A stretch of 64,000 nt of DNA from Belnapia arida (GCF_016773205.1 NZ_JAETWB010000002.1:62001-126000), one strand, 5' to 3'; positions 43,013 through 52,247 are shown, counted from the first letter of the stretch. Notes: a model not told the origin generated them from the letters alone. Numbers and translations are program-made.

Positions 43013-45304
43013 TTAGCCGATCCCCGCCGCGCCCGCCCCCGACTCGGCCGCATCCTCCCGCCGCAGCGGCACCTTCAGCGTGCAGACCAGCCCGCCCGCT
43101 TCCCAGGCGAGCGTCACCGCCCCCGCCAACTGCCCCCGCACCGTGCCCTCCAGCACGCGCGAGCCGAATCCACGCCGCACCGGCGTCGCAACCGGCGGCC
43201 CGCCTGTCTCCACCCAGTGCAGGTTCAGCACCGGCGTCGCCCCGCGCTCCACCGACCAGCGCACCGCGACGCAGCCCGAGGGCACCGACAGCGCCCCGTA
43301 TTTCACCGCATTGGTCGCCAGCTCGTGGATCGCCATGGCCAGCGGCTGCGCCGCCCGCGCCGGCAGGGCGACCGGCGGGCCCTCCAGCAACGCCCGCTGC
43401 CGCTCGCCGACGAAGGCCGCCAGCTCCCCCTCGACCAGCGTCCGCAGCTCCGCCCCGGACCAGCGGTCCTCCGCCAGCAGCGTCTGCGCCCGCGCCAGCG
43501 CCGCCACCCGCCCGGCGATCGCCCGCCGGTAGCTCTCGAGATCCGGCGCCAGGGTCAACCGCACCGCCGCCTGCACCACGGCGAGCGCATTCTTCGCCCG
43601 GTGGTCGACCTCCCGCATCAGCAGCACCTGGCGCTCCTCCGCAGCCTTGCGCGCGCTGACATCGAGCACCACGCCGACGACCCGGCTCGGCGCCCCCTCG
43701 GCGGCGAACCGCACCTCCGCCCGCATCATCAGCCAGCGCACGGAGCCATCAGGCCAGAGGTAGCGGTACTCCGCCTCGAAATGCCGCTCGCCCCGGGCCA
43801 GCGCCTCCCGGGCGGTCGCCTGCAGCCGCTCATGCTCTCCCGGCCAATAGCGCGCCCGCATCTCGGCGATGCCGGGGGTGGCATCCTCGGGGAAGCCGAG
43901 CAGCCGGTTCAGCTCCGGCGAGCCGATGACCGCGTCGGTGGCGACGTCGTATTCCCACACCGCCATCTGCCCCGCCTCGACCGCGAGGCGCAGCCGCGCC
44001 TCGCTCTCGCGCAGGGCCTCGGCGGCCTGCCAGGCTTCGGTGACATCCTGCAGCGTGCCGACATAGCGCACCGCCCGCTCCTCGCCGCCGATCCGCTCGA
44101 ACAACGCCCGGCCATGCGCGATGACGCGACGCAGGCTGCCGTCCGGCCGCACCACGCGGTAGTTGAAGACCGGCCGCTCCCGCAGCGCGGGGTCCAGGGC
44201 CCGCCGCGCCGCCGCCGAGGTCCCGGGGAGATCCTCCGGATGCGTCGCCCGCAGCACGTCCTCGTAGCTCGGCTCCCGCTCCGGGTCGAAGCCGCAGATC
44301 GCCTTGGCGCGCGGGGAATAGACGAAGCGGTTGGCCACCAGGTCCCAGTCCCAGATGCCAAGCCCGGCCGCCTCTGCGGCGAGGGCGAGCCGCGCCTCGC
44401 TTTCCCGCCGCTCGGCCTCGGCGCGCGCCCACTCGACCGCCGCCCAGGTGCGCTCGGCGACCTCGTGGACGAGCTCCGCCTCCGCCGCCGACCAGCGCCG
44501 CGGCGCCATCTCATGGACATAGAAGAAGCCGTTGAGAGTCCCTGCCTTGACCAGCGGCGCGACCAGCAGCGCGCGGACACCGATGCCGGCCCAGGTCGCC
44601 GCCGCCGTCTCGCCCGTGGTCCTCGGATCGGCGAGGCAGTCCTCCACCACCAGCACGCGCCCGGCGCGCAGCTCGGCCGCGGCGGCCGGGCCGAAGGCGT
44701 CGAGCGCGCGCTGCTCTCCCGCACGCACCGGAATGCGCCCGTCGGTCCAGCCCCGGGTCACCCGCAGCATCGCCGTCGCGGCATCCACCTCGGCATAGCC
44801 GGCGCGCACCACATCGAGATGCCGGCCCAGCATCTCGGCCGCGGCGGCCATGGCCTCGTCCGGGTCGGCAAGGCCGCGCAGCCGCTCCTCGAGCGCGAGC
44901 AGGAAGGCCTGCCGCGCCTCGCTCTGGCGCAGCGCCTCGGTCGCGTGGTGCTCCGCGGTGCGGTCGCGGAAGGCAACGCCGAGGCCGCGGGCAGTCGGGA
45001 AGGCGGTGACCTCGAGCCAGCGGTCCGGGCGGGCCACGCCTTCCCGCTCCACGCGCATCGGCCGCCGGGTCGCCATCGCCTCGCGCAGCAAGGGCTCGAG
45101 CCAGCTGCCGCGCGCACCTTCCAGCACCTCCCAGATCGGCCGCCCCAGCGTCGCCTCGGCTGGCCGGCCGTAGTAGGCCACGCAACCCGCGTTGAAGGTC
45201 AGGAAGCGGAAGTCGCGGTCCAGCTCATAGGCATTGTCGCCGAGCGCCTGGAACAGCGCCTCGCTCGCCAGGTCGAGCGCGTCCCTCCCGCGGTCGAAGC
45301 TCAT
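43013..45304 (-). CDS. HWE-type sensor histidine kinase with PAS and GAF domains
   Basis: A 763-residue cytoplasmic kinase. Domains in order: PAS (about 10-120, ELDRDFRFLTFNAGCVAYYG), GAF (about 140-300, with LVVEDCLADPRT), PAS (about 315-440, GIWDWDLVANRFVYS), PAS (about 445-565, AVWEYDVATDAVIGS), then the HWE core: MREVDHRAKNALAVVQAAVRL holds the phospho-histidine, and AIHELATNAVKYGALS is the N box. HWE kinases often sense light or general stress; no flavin cysteine motif (GRNCRFLQ) is visible in these PAS domains. No response regulator is adjacent. Confidence 0.92.
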   Translation of the reverse strand: MSFDRGRDALDLASEALFQALGDNAYELDRDFRFLTFNAGCVAYYGRPAEATLGRPIWEVLEGARGSWLEPLLREAMATRRPMRVEREGVARPDRWLEVTAFPTARGLGVAFRDRTAEHHATEALRQSEARQAFLLALEERLRGLADPDEAMAAAAEMLGRHLDVVRAGYAEVDAATAMLRVTRGWTDGRIPVRAGEQRALDAFGPAAAAELRAGRVLVVEDCLADPRTTGETAAATWAGIGVRALLVAPLVKAGTLNGFFYVHEMAPRRWSAAEAELVHEVAERTWAAVEWARAEAERRESEARLALAAEAAGLGIWDWDLVANRFVYSPRAKAICGFDPEREPSYEDVLRATHPEDLPGTSAAARRALDPALRERPVFNYRVVRPDGSLRRVIAHGRALFERIGGEERAVRYVGTLQDVTEAWQAAEALRESEARLRLAVEAGQMAVWEYDVATDAVIGSPELNRLLGFPEDATPGIAEMRARYWPGEHERLQATAREALARGERHFEAEYRYLWPDGSVRWLMMRAEVRFAAEGAPSRVVGVVLDVSARKAAEERQVLLMREVDHRAKNALAVVQAAVRLTLAPDLESYRRAIAGRVAALARAQTLLAEDRWSGAELRTLVEGELAAFVGERQRALLEGPPVALPARAAQPLAMAIHELATNAVKYGALSVPSGCVAVRWSVERGATPVLNLHWVETGGPPVATPVRRGFGSRVLEGTVRGQLAGAVTLAWEAGGLVCTLKVPLRREDAAESGAGAAGIG

Positions 45305-45443
45305 TGGCTGGCCTCGCTGTGAGCCGTCACCCAAGGCCCTTTTTGCCTGACAACCGAACTTGCCGCGCCCGCCCCTACCCTTCAACCGGTATGTGCCGCA
45401 CGCCGCGCTGTTGTCGCATTGTTGCGCTCTCGAGGCGAGCCCG

Positions 45444-46043
45444 TCAGAGGCCCGCCAGGGACCGCAGGAACCGCTCCGCCGCCAGTTCCGGTGCCCAGGG
45501 CCGCCAGGGCTCGCCGCCGAAGACGGCGGCCAGGGGGTCCTCCTGCATCACCTTCGCCCTGATGCCGAGCGTCCCCCGCACCTCCGCCGGCGTCCATCCG
45601 GCGACATGCACCGCCTCGGCGGCGGCGAGGGCGATGTCGCAGGCCTTGTGTGCCCGCTTCTCCTCTGGCGTCCAGGCCGGCAGCGCGTAGCGCAGCGCCA
45701 CCACGCCCTGCAGCCGCGCCTGCAGCTCGGCAAAGCCGGCGCCAAGGAATGGCTTCAGCGGCGAGATGCAGTCGAAATTGATGAGCCCTTCCTCGGCATC
45801 GTGCAGCAGTTCCCGCCGCGCCTGGGCCGGGTTCAGCCGTGCCCTCGCCTGCCGCAGCGCCAGCACGGCGAGCGAATGCTGCGCGACGGAGAGCGGCGCC
45901 CCCGGCCAGACCGAATGCCCGCCCCAGCGGAAGGTCCGCGACAGGCCGATCGCCAGATCCTCCTCCGTCCAGTCGAAGGGCGTCGGCGAAAGAAGGTCGA
46001 GACGCCGCCCGGAGGGCAGCCGCACCCAGGCCCGCGCCACCAT
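45444..46043 (-). CDS. HD-domain phosphohydrolase (YfbR-like)
   Basis: A 199-residue protein with a small HD domain: LSVAQHSLAVLALRQ gives the first histidine, RRELLHDAEEGLINFD the HD pair, and KACDIALAAAEAVHVAG the later aspartate. This pattern and size match YfbR-type 5'-nucleotidases and related hydrolases. It begins with a strand-rich segment (WVRLPSGRRLDLL, FRWGGHSVWPG). The start ATG overlaps the stop of the racemase gene by one base, so it is the last gene of a coupled three-gene operon. Confidence 0.85.
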   Translation of the reverse strand: MVARAWVRLPSGRRLDLLSPTPFDWTEEDLAIGLSRTFRWGGHSVWPGAPLSVAQHSLAVLALRQARARLNPAQARRELLHDAEEGLINFDCISPLKPFLGAGFAELQARLQGVVALRYALPAWTPEEKRAHKACDIALAAAEAVHVAGWTPAEVRGTLGIRAKVMQEDPLAAVFGGEPWRPWAPELAAERFLRSLAGL

Positions 46044-46699
46044 CAGCCGGGCAGCAGCCGCCTCAGCTTGGCGACGGCGCTGTCCGGCGTGGTGAAGACC
46101 GGCCGCCCCGTCGCCGCCTCGACCAGCGGCGCCGCCCGCGCCAGGCTGAACTGCGCCAGCGCCACCACGTCGCAGTCGGAGAGCGCCTTCGAGGCCTCCG
46201 CCGCCCGCTGGTCATGCCCCTCGGCATCTCCGGCATCGAGCGCAGCGAGCGAGCCCTCGGCAAGGCAGGTCACCACCTCGACATCCCCAGGGAATTCGGG
46301 CGGCATGGTCTCCAGCGTCGGCTGGAAGCTCGCCAGCAGCCCGACGCGCGGGCGCCGCCCGGCGGCAATCCGCCGCGCCTCGGCGACGGCGGCCTCGATC
46401 ATCGCCTGGTTCGGCTTCAGCACCGGCATCGGCGCCCGCTCCGCCGCCACCGCCTCGATGCAGGGGCCGAAGGCGGAGCAGGTGAAGAGGATCGCATCCG
46501 CCCCCGTTCCCGCCGCATAGCGCGAGAGGGTGAGGAAGCGCTCCGTCATCGCCGGCGTCAGCGCCCCGGCACGAGCCAGGTCGGCCGAGAGGCTGTCGTC
46601 CAGCAGGTTCATCAACACGGCCTCCGGCCAAGCGCGGCGGAAGGCGGCCTCGATCGGGGGCGGCGAATGCCGCAGCGCATGGATCAAGGCGATGCGCAT
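46043..46699 (-). CDS. Aspartate/glutamate racemase family protein
   Basis: A 218-residue protein of the Asp/Glu/hydantoin racemase fold. The two catalytic cysteine regions are ADAILFTCSAFGPCIEAV and an equivalent DVVALAQFSLARAAPLV, in which the second cysteine is not present, so racemase chemistry is doubtful and a decarboxylase or isomerase role is as likely. MRIALIHALRHSPPPIEAAF opens the first fold. Single-base stop/start overlaps link it to genes on both sides. Confidence 0.8.
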   Translation of the reverse strand: MRIALIHALRHSPPPIEAAFRRAWPEAVLMNLLDDSLSADLARAGALTPAMTERFLTLSRYAAGTGADAILFTCSAFGPCIEAVAAERAPMPVLKPNQAMIEAAVAEARRIAAGRRPRVGLLASFQPTLETMPPEFPGDVEVVTCLAEGSLAALDAGDAEGHDQRAAEASKALSDCDVVALAQFSLARAAPLVEAATGRPVFTTPDSAVAKLRRLLPG

Positions 46700-47154
46700 C
46701 AGCCCCGCCTCGTGCAGCGCCGCAGCAGCGAGGGGAAGTCGCTGCAATCGGTGAAGGCGATCTCGTCCGGTCCCCGCCGCTCCACCCGCAGCACGTCCGG
46801 GTTGCCGCCGCAGCCGAAGCCGAAATCCGGCGGCAGGCGGCTGCTGAAGGCGCTGCCCTGCGGCGCCGCCGGCAGGAAGCGGAATTCGAGGCCGTTCGGC
46901 TGCAGGGCCACGGTCTCGATCACCCGCTGCCGGTAGGGCGTGTCGAGCAGGCTGGCGCGCATGACGATGTCCTTGGTGAAGACCACCGTCGGGCTGCCGA
47001 AGCAGTTGGGCGTATCGGCATCGTTCGGCGGGAAGAGCCCGCCCGTCCAGGCGCCGAAGACCCATTCATGCGGCGGCCCCTGCCGCCCCTGCGCCCGCAG
47101 GATGGTGGGGCAAGCGAGCGTCGCCATGGTGACAAGCAGGGCCCGACGACGCAT
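46699..47154 (-). CDS. Small secreted protein, unknown function
   Basis: A 151-residue exported protein. MRRRALLVTMATLACPTILRAQG is a signal peptide with cleavage after LRA. The mature part starts EWVFGAWTGGLFPPND and contains five cysteines (NCFG, GFGCGG, TDCSD, RRCTRRG), probably disulfide-bonded in the periplasm. GGAGAGAG lies before the ATG. It leads the coupled operon with the racemase-like and HD genes. No family recognised. Confidence 0.68.
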   Translation of the reverse strand: MRRRALLVTMATLACPTILRAQGRQGPPHEWVFGAWTGGLFPPNDADTPNCFGSPTVVFTKDIVMRASLLDTPYRQRVIETVALQPNGLEFRFLPAAPQGSAFSSRLPPDFGFGCGGNPDVLRVERRGPDEIAFTDCSDFPSLLRRCTRRG

Positions 47155-47363
47155 CCGTCTCTCTCCAGGTTTTCCGTGGTCACCCTGTGTAGCGCCCTTC
47201 CTGCCGCAAGCCCAGGTGGCGGGGCCGCACGGCGCCAAGGCCGCCCTGCGGGAGGCCAACCGCCACAGCCCCTTCGCACGGAAGCGTGACTCCAGGCGGG
47301 AGCGGCGCAACCCCTGCCCCGCCCGCCGCGTCTGCCGGATACCGCAAGCCCCCGGAGGACCCC

Positions 47364-47522
47364 ATGGATTCCGACAACCTCGTCGTTTGGCTCTTCGCCA
47401 TGACCCTCATCGTCGGCGCCGCGCTCGGCGTCTGGCAATGGACCCGCACCAAGCAGGCCAAGCGCACCAACGAGCATTCCGTGGCGACGACGCCTCAGGC
47501 CGGGCCGCAGCCCAAGGCCTGA
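47364..47522 (+). CDS. Small single-span membrane protein
   Basis: A 52-residue protein with one membrane helix (VVWLFAMTLIVGAALGVWQW) near the N-terminus and a basic, polar tail (TRTKQAKRTNEHS). CGGAGGA lies nine bases before the ATG, which supports translation. It is alone between divergent and convergent neighbours. Function unknown. Confidence 0.6.
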   Translation: MDSDNLVVWLFAMTLIVGAALGVWQWTRTKQAKRTNEHSVATTPQAGPQPKA

Positions 47523-47579
47523 GCATCCTCAGGTCCGGCGCGGGCATCGGACGGCCTGGACCGTGCAGCCCGGGAACGG

Positions 47580-48752
47580 CTACCCGCGCGGCAACTCCTG
47601 CTCGACCAGCGTGGCGAAGTAGCTCGCCCCGATCGGCAGCAGGTCGTCGTTGAAATCGTAGCGCGGGTGGTGCACCGGCACACCGCCGCGCTCCGCTCCC
47701 TTCTGCCCCATGAACAGGAAGGCCCCCGGCCGCTCCAGCAGCATGAAGGAGAAGTCCTCGCCGCCCATCACCGGCGGCAGGTTGCGATGCACGCGCGCCT
47801 CGCCCAGCACCCGCGCCGCCGCCCTCGCCGCGCGGTCGCTCTCTCCGGCATGGTTCACCGTCGCCGGGTACTTCCGCGTATAGACCACCTCCGCCTCGGC
47901 CTCATGCGCCGCGGCGGTATTCCGCGCCACCACCGGGATCAGCCGCTCCATCGCATCGCGCACCTCGGGCAGCAGCGTCCGCACCGTGCCGCCCAGCTCC
48001 GCCACCTCGGGGATGACGTTCATCGCGCTGCCTGCATGAAATTGCGTGACGCTGATGACGGCGCTCTGCAACGGATCGACCCGCCGCGCCACAAGCGCCT
48101 GCAACCCGACCACGATCTGCGCCCCCACCATCACCGGGTCGATGGCGATATGCGGCTTCGCGGCATGCCCGCCGAGGCCGCGCACGGTGATGCGGAGCCC
48201 ATCGGACGCCGCCATGATCGGCCCCGTCCCCGCCGAGCACTCGCCGAGCGGCAGATCCGGTGCGTTGTGGATTCCATAGACGGTATCGCAGGGGAAGCGG
48301 TCGAACAGCCCCTCCTCCACCATCACCCGCCCGCCGCCGCCGCCCTCCTCGGCCGGCTGGAAGATGAAGGTGACGGTCCCGTCGAAATTCCGCGTCTCCG
48401 CGAGGTATTTCGCCGCGCCGAGCAGCGTCGCCGTATGCCCGTCATGCCCGCAGGCATGCATTCGGCCGGGGATGGTCGAGGCATGCGACACCCCGCTCGC
48501 CTCATCCATGGCGAGGCAATCCATGTCGGCCCGCAAGCTGATGCTCCGGCCGCCCGCGCCGTTGCGCAGCACGCCGACGACACCGGTCGTGGCCAGGCCA
48601 CGATGCACCTCGATCCCCCATTCGGCGAGCTTCGCCGCGACGATGTCGCTGGTCCGCCGCTCCTCGAAGCCGAGCTCGGGGTGCTGGTGGAAGTCCCGCC
48701 GCCACGCCGTCATCTCGGCGGCGTAATCGGCGATGCGGTTGATGACGGGCAT
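47580..48752 (-). CDS. M20 family amidohydrolase (hippurate hydrolase-like)
   Basis: A 390-residue zinc or manganese hydrolase of N-acyl amino acids. The motifs are WRRDFHQHPELGFEE, SLRADMDCLAMDE, MHACGHDGHTATLLG (metal Cys/His), FQPAEEGGGGG (Glu-Glu) and PPVMGGEDFSFMLLERPG, all of the M20D carboxypeptidase Ss1/hippuricase group. The dimerisation domain lies at about residues 180-290. ATG 48752 gives MPVINRIADYAAEM. It is divergent from the GH1 gene, 76 bases away. Confidence 0.94.
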   Translation of the reverse strand: MPVINRIADYAAEMTAWRRDFHQHPELGFEERRTSDIVAAKLAEWGIEVHRGLATTGVVGVLRNGAGGRSISLRADMDCLAMDEASGVSHASTIPGRMHACGHDGHTATLLGAAKYLAETRNFDGTVTFIFQPAEEGGGGGRVMVEEGLFDRFPCDTVYGIHNAPDLPLGECSAGTGPIMAASDGLRITVRGLGGHAAKPHIAIDPVMVGAQIVVGLQALVARRVDPLQSAVISVTQFHAGSAMNVIPEVAELGGTVRTLLPEVRDAMERLIPVVARNTAAAHEAEAEVVYTRKYPATVNHAGESDRAARAAARVLGEARVHRNLPPVMGGEDFSFMLLERPGAFLFMGQKGAERGGVPVHHPRYDFNDDLLPIGASYFATLVEQELPRG

Positions 48753-48828
48753 GGCGCGCTCCGGGGCTGGTTCGCCGCGGACCAAAGCGCCAGCCGCCCT
48801 GCTTGTCGAGTGCCTCCCGTCCCGCGGC

Positions 48829-50130
48829 ATGAAACGGATCGTTACGCGCCGAACCGGCGGCCCCACCGCGCGTTGCCCCGGCGTGACCTATTTCATGTTC
48901 GCCACCGGTATCGAGAACAGCAACCCGACCATCGATGGCGGCCGAATCCGGCGCGACCAGATGGAAGAATGCGGCCATTACGCCCGCTGGCAGGAGGATC
49001 TGGCCCTCGTCGCCGAGACCGGCTGCGGCTTCCTCCGCATCGGCCCGCCCATCCACCGCACCCTGCTCGGCCCCGGCCGCCATGATTGGGACTACGCCGA
49101 TACGGTCTTCGCCGAGATGCGCCGGCTGAAGATCGTCCCTATCGTCGATCTCTGCCATTTCGGCCTGCCGGACTGGCTGGGGGATTTCCAGAACCCCGAC
49201 TTCCCCGCCGCCTTCGCCGCCTATGCGCGGGCCTTCGCCGAGCGCTTCCCCTGGGTGCAGCTCTATACGCCGGTCAACGAGATGTACATCACGGCGATCT
49301 TCTCCGCCCGCTACGGCTGGTGGAACGAGCAGCTCCGCAGCGACCGCGGTTTCGTCACCGCCCTCAAGCATGTCGTCCGCGCCAATGTCCTGGCGATGGA
49401 GGCGATCCTCGAGGTGCGCCCCGACGCCATCTTCATCCAGAGTGAATCGTCGGAATATTACCATGCCGACAGTCCCGCCGCCATCGGCCCCGCCGAGGTG
49501 AAGAATGCCGAGCGCTTCCTTTCCCTCGACCTGAACTACGGCCGCCGCGTCGATTCGGAGATGTACGACTATCTCCTCGACAACGGCATGACGCGCGAGG
49601 AGTACCGTTTCTTCATGAGCCACCGGCTGAAGCGCTGGTGCATCATGGGCAACGACTACTACGTGACGAACGAGCACCTGGTCTCCCCCGACGGCAGCAC
49701 GCGCGCCTCGGGCGAGGTCTTCGGCTATGCCACCATCACCCGGCAATACCACGACCGCTACCGCCTGCCGGTGATGCATACCGAGACCAACCTGCAGGAA
49801 GGCCCGCGCGGCGACGAGGCGGTGCAATGGCTCTGGAAGCAATGGGCCAACGTGCTGCGCGTCCGGAATGACGGCATGCCCATCGTCGGCTTCACCTGGT
49901 TCTCGCTCATCGACCAAGTGGACTGGGACACGGCGCTGCGCGAACGGAACGGGCGCCAGAACCCGCTCGGCCTCTACGACCTCGACCGCCGCATCCGCCC
50001 CGTCGGCGCGGCCTACAGGAAGCTCATCTCCGACTGGCGCGATGTGTTGCCAGCGCAGAGCCTCTGCCTCCAGGTCCCGGTCCACATGCTGCGGGACCGG
50101 GATGGCTGGCCAGAGGGAGAGGGGACCTAA
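48829..50130 (+). CDS. Glycoside hydrolase family 1-like beta-glycosidase
   Basis: A 433-residue (alpha/beta)8-barrel hydrolase. YFMFATGIENSNPTID opens the barrel; the acid/base glutamate lies in QLYTPVNEMYITA (family pattern TxNEP) and the nucleophile in PVMHTETNLQEG (family pattern xTENG). IVGFTWFSLIDQVDWDTAL resembles the conserved W-S strand. The motifs vary from canonical GH1, as in a group found in soil bacteria, so the sugar is not predictable. No signal peptide. ATG 48829 is likely; 48895 is an in-frame alternative. It overlaps the convergent lactonase stop by four bases. Confidence 0.78.
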   Translation: MKRIVTRRTGGPTARCPGVTYFMFATGIENSNPTIDGGRIRRDQMEECGHYARWQEDLALVAETGCGFLRIGPPIHRTLLGPGRHDWDYADTVFAEMRRLKIVPIVDLCHFGLPDWLGDFQNPDFPAAFAAYARAFAERFPWVQLYTPVNEMYITAIFSARYGWWNEQLRSDRGFVTALKHVVRANVLAMEAILEVRPDAIFIQSESSEYYHADSPAAIGPAEVKNAERFLSLDLNYGRRVDSEMYDYLLDNGMTREEYRFFMSHRLKRWCIMGNDYYVTNEHLVSPDGSTRASGEVFGYATITRQYHDRYRLPVMHTETNLQEGPRGDEAVQWLWKQWANVLRVRNDGMPIVGFTWFSLIDQVDWDTALRERNGRQNPLGLYDLDRRIRPVGAAYRKLISDWRDVLPAQSLCLQVPVHMLRDRDGWPEGEGT

Positions 50131-51071
50131 CCCCCCGCCACCCCCTGCGTATTGACGTATAGCGAGAAGAGCGACTGCGCCGCCGACATGAACAGCCGGT
50201 TCCGGTGCAGCCCGCCGAAGCAGAGATTCGCACAGCGCTCCGGCAAATGGATATGCCCGATTGGCGCGCCGGCGCTGTTGAACACCCGCACGCCGTCCAG
50301 CTCCGGCGTCATCCCCCAGCCGCACCAGAGATTGCCGTCCACGTCGACGCGGAAGCCATCCGGCGTCTCCTCCGTCCCGCAGGCGACGAAGATGCGCCGG
50401 TTGCGCAGCATGTCCCCCGCCACGTCATAGGCGAGGATGTTGCGCGGCGAGCCCCGGCTCTCGATGACGTAGAGCAGGCTCTCGTCCGGGCTGAAGGCCA
50501 GGCCGTTCGGATGGTCGACGTCGTCGGCGACGCAGGTGATCGCCCCCGTCTTCCCATCGACGCGATAGACGTTGGTGTGCGGCAGCTCCGCCTCGGTCTT
50601 GATGCCCTCGTAGAAGGCATAGGTGCCGAAGGGCGGGTCCGTGAACCAGACCGACCCGTCCGACTTCACCACCACGTCGTTCGGGCTGTTGAGGCGCTTG
50701 CCCTGGTAGCTGTCGGCCAGCACCGTCGTGCTGCCGTCATGCTCGAAGCGAACCACCCGCCGCCCGGCATGCTCGCAGGCGACGATGCGCCCCTCGCGGT
50801 CGCGCGTATGGCCGTTGGCATTGTTGGAGGGCCGCTGCCAGTCGCACACCTGCCCCGTCGCTTCGTCCCATTTCAGCACGCGGTTGTTGGGGATGTCGGA
50901 CCAGAGCAGGCAGCGCATGTCGCCAAGCCAGACCGGGCCCTCCCCCCAGCGGGAGCCGGTCCAGAGCCGCTCCACGGCCGACAGCGTCAGGTGGTACTTC
51001 TTGAAGGCGGGGTCGAGGGCGACGATCGACGGGTCCGGGTAGCGTTCGCTCGGCTGCCAGCGCTCGGTCAT
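50127..51071 (-). CDS. SMP-30/gluconolactonase family protein
   Basis: A 314-residue six-bladed beta-propeller lactonase. EGPVWLGDMRCLLWSDIPNNRVLKW contains the metal glutamate, GHTRDREGRIVACEH, LNSPNDVVVKSDGSVWFTDPPFG (Asn) and HPNGLAFSPDESLLYVIE (Asn/Asp) give the other metal ligands. It should open sugar lactones such as gluconolactone. GGGAAGGA lies before the ATG. Together with glucokinase, the GH1 enzyme and the dehydratase locus it points to sugar oxidation. Confidence 0.93.
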   Translation of the reverse strand: MTERWQPSERYPDPSIVALDPAFKKYHLTLSAVERLWTGSRWGEGPVWLGDMRCLLWSDIPNNRVLKWDEATGQVCDWQRPSNNANGHTRDREGRIVACEHAGRRVVRFEHDGSTTVLADSYQGKRLNSPNDVVVKSDGSVWFTDPPFGTYAFYEGIKTEAELPHTNVYRVDGKTGAITCVADDVDHPNGLAFSPDESLLYVIESRGSPRNILAYDVAGDMLRNRRIFVACGTEETPDGFRVDVDGNLWCGWGMTPELDGVRVFNSAGAPIGHIHLPERCANLCFGGLHRNRLFMSAAQSLFSLYVNTQGVAGG

Positions 51072-51225
51072 GGCGGTTCCTTCCCAAGTTGGGCGCCGAT
51101 CCTGCCCCTGCCCCGCCGCCCGCGCCAGACCGCCAGGCGCATGAACCGGCGATGGATGTTTCACGCAACTGCGTCGGGACAGGTTGCGCAGGCAGGGCTA
51201 ACCGGGAACCGAACCACATCCGTGA

Positions 51226-52077
51226 ATGATCCGCATGAGCCTTGCACAAGTCGCAGATGTCTTCCCCGACCGTTCCCTAGTGCTGAAAGCTCCCGTCACC
51301 CGCTGGCGCGGATGGCTCTCGGCTTGCGTCCTCTTCCTGCTCTGCGCCGGCTTCGCCGGCTGGGCCGCAATCGGCTTGGTGCCGGCGCTGGCCGAGGACT
51401 ACGCGCTGCGCAACAGCGCCGTGCCCATCAACGGGCGGGTGCTGAACGGACAGTGCCGGTCGCGCCTCGCCCTGCTGCAGGATTGCGAGATGACGCTGGT
51501 CGCCAATGCCACGAGGAAGGGTGCCGGGCCGCTGCGGCAGAAGGTCAGCTACCTCTTCGTCGAGCCGCATGTCGGCGACTTCCAGGTGCAGGTAATGGCA
51601 GACCCGGCACGGCCGGACCGGCTCACCACCGATATGGGCCTCGGCCACCTGACCAACCGGCTGCTGACGGGGCTCGGCATCGCCGTGGCGCTGGTGGGGC
51701 TGTTCCTCGGCGGCATCGTGCTGGTGCGGGCGAGCGGGCGGGCGCGGCGCGACATGGCGAACCTCTCGGGCCGACGGCTGGCACCGGTGCCGGTGCAGGT
51801 GACGCGCGACACGAATGGCTGGCAGGTGCGCCCGACGGACGGCAAGCGGCCGGCGCTCTGGCCGCTGCCCCGCAAGGCGGAACCCTTCTGGCTGGACGGC
51901 ACGGGCCCCATCGCCCTCGGCGTGACGGCGCCGGGTGGCGCGCTCTTCCCGCTCGACCGTGACCTCGCCTGGGCGAATTTCACGCCCCAGGAGCGCGACC
52001 GGCTGCGCGTGGCAGCCGGCTACAGCGCCCCGCTCAGCGCCGGGGCGGCACCGAGCGCCGCGGCGACCGCCGCATAG
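51226..52077 (+). CDS. Membrane protein of unknown function
   Basis: A 283-residue protein with two membrane helices (about residues 30-55, WLSACVLFLLCAGFAGWAAIGL, and 145-168, LLTGLGIAVALVGLFLGGIVL) enclosing a periplasmic domain with two cysteines (NGQCRSRLALLQDCEMTL). The C-terminal 110 residues are cytoplasmic and proline-rich. The layout resembles DUF3592 proteins, without certainty. An in-frame ATG nine bases later is an alternative start. Its 3' end overlaps a broken minus-strand gene. Confidence 0.68.
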   Translation: MIRMSLAQVADVFPDRSLVLKAPVTRWRGWLSACVLFLLCAGFAGWAAIGLVPALAEDYALRNSAVPINGRVLNGQCRSRLALLQDCEMTLVANATRKGAGPLRQKVSYLFVEPHVGDFQVQVMADPARPDRLTTDMGLGHLTNRLLTGLGIAVALVGLFLGGIVLVRASGRARRDMANLSGRRLAPVPVQVTRDTNGWQVRPTDGKRPALWPLPRKAEPFWLDGTGPIALGVTAPGGALFPLDRDLAWANFTPQERDRLRVAAGYSAPLSAGAAPSAAATAA

Positions 52078-52247
52078 GCCAACGGCCGCCCGGCCTTGAC
52101 GGCATGGTCGAGCATGGCGGCCGCCACCGCCTCGCCGCCCCCGCAGCGGGCAGCGAAGAGGCAGGGCAGCGCGTCCTACCCGACGGCGGCACAATACCGC
52201 TCCAGGGCGGCGGCGAGGCAGGGATGGGCGATGGCGGGGTCTGGCAT
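52020..52247 (-). pseudogene. Small gene interrupted by an in-frame TAG
   Basis: On the minus strand an ATG with GGGAGGA seven bases upstream opens a 75-codon frame (MPDPAIAHPCLAAALERY...) with codon use like the neighbours. It meets a TAG at 52178-52176 after 23 codons and then continues with ALPCLFAARCGGGEAVAAAML and KAGRPLAYAAVAAAL to a TAG at 52022-52020. One base change (GAG to TAG) would explain the break. It may be a pseudogene, a sequencing error or chance; the family is unknown. Confidence 0.45.

Noticed and set aside
41567-45322. Very long open frame on the plus strand, over 1200 codons
   Set aside because: It runs antisense to glucokinase, the YdjM-like gene and the HWE kinase, all with clear motifs. 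It is low-complexity proline/arginine/alanine and reflects high GC at third positions.
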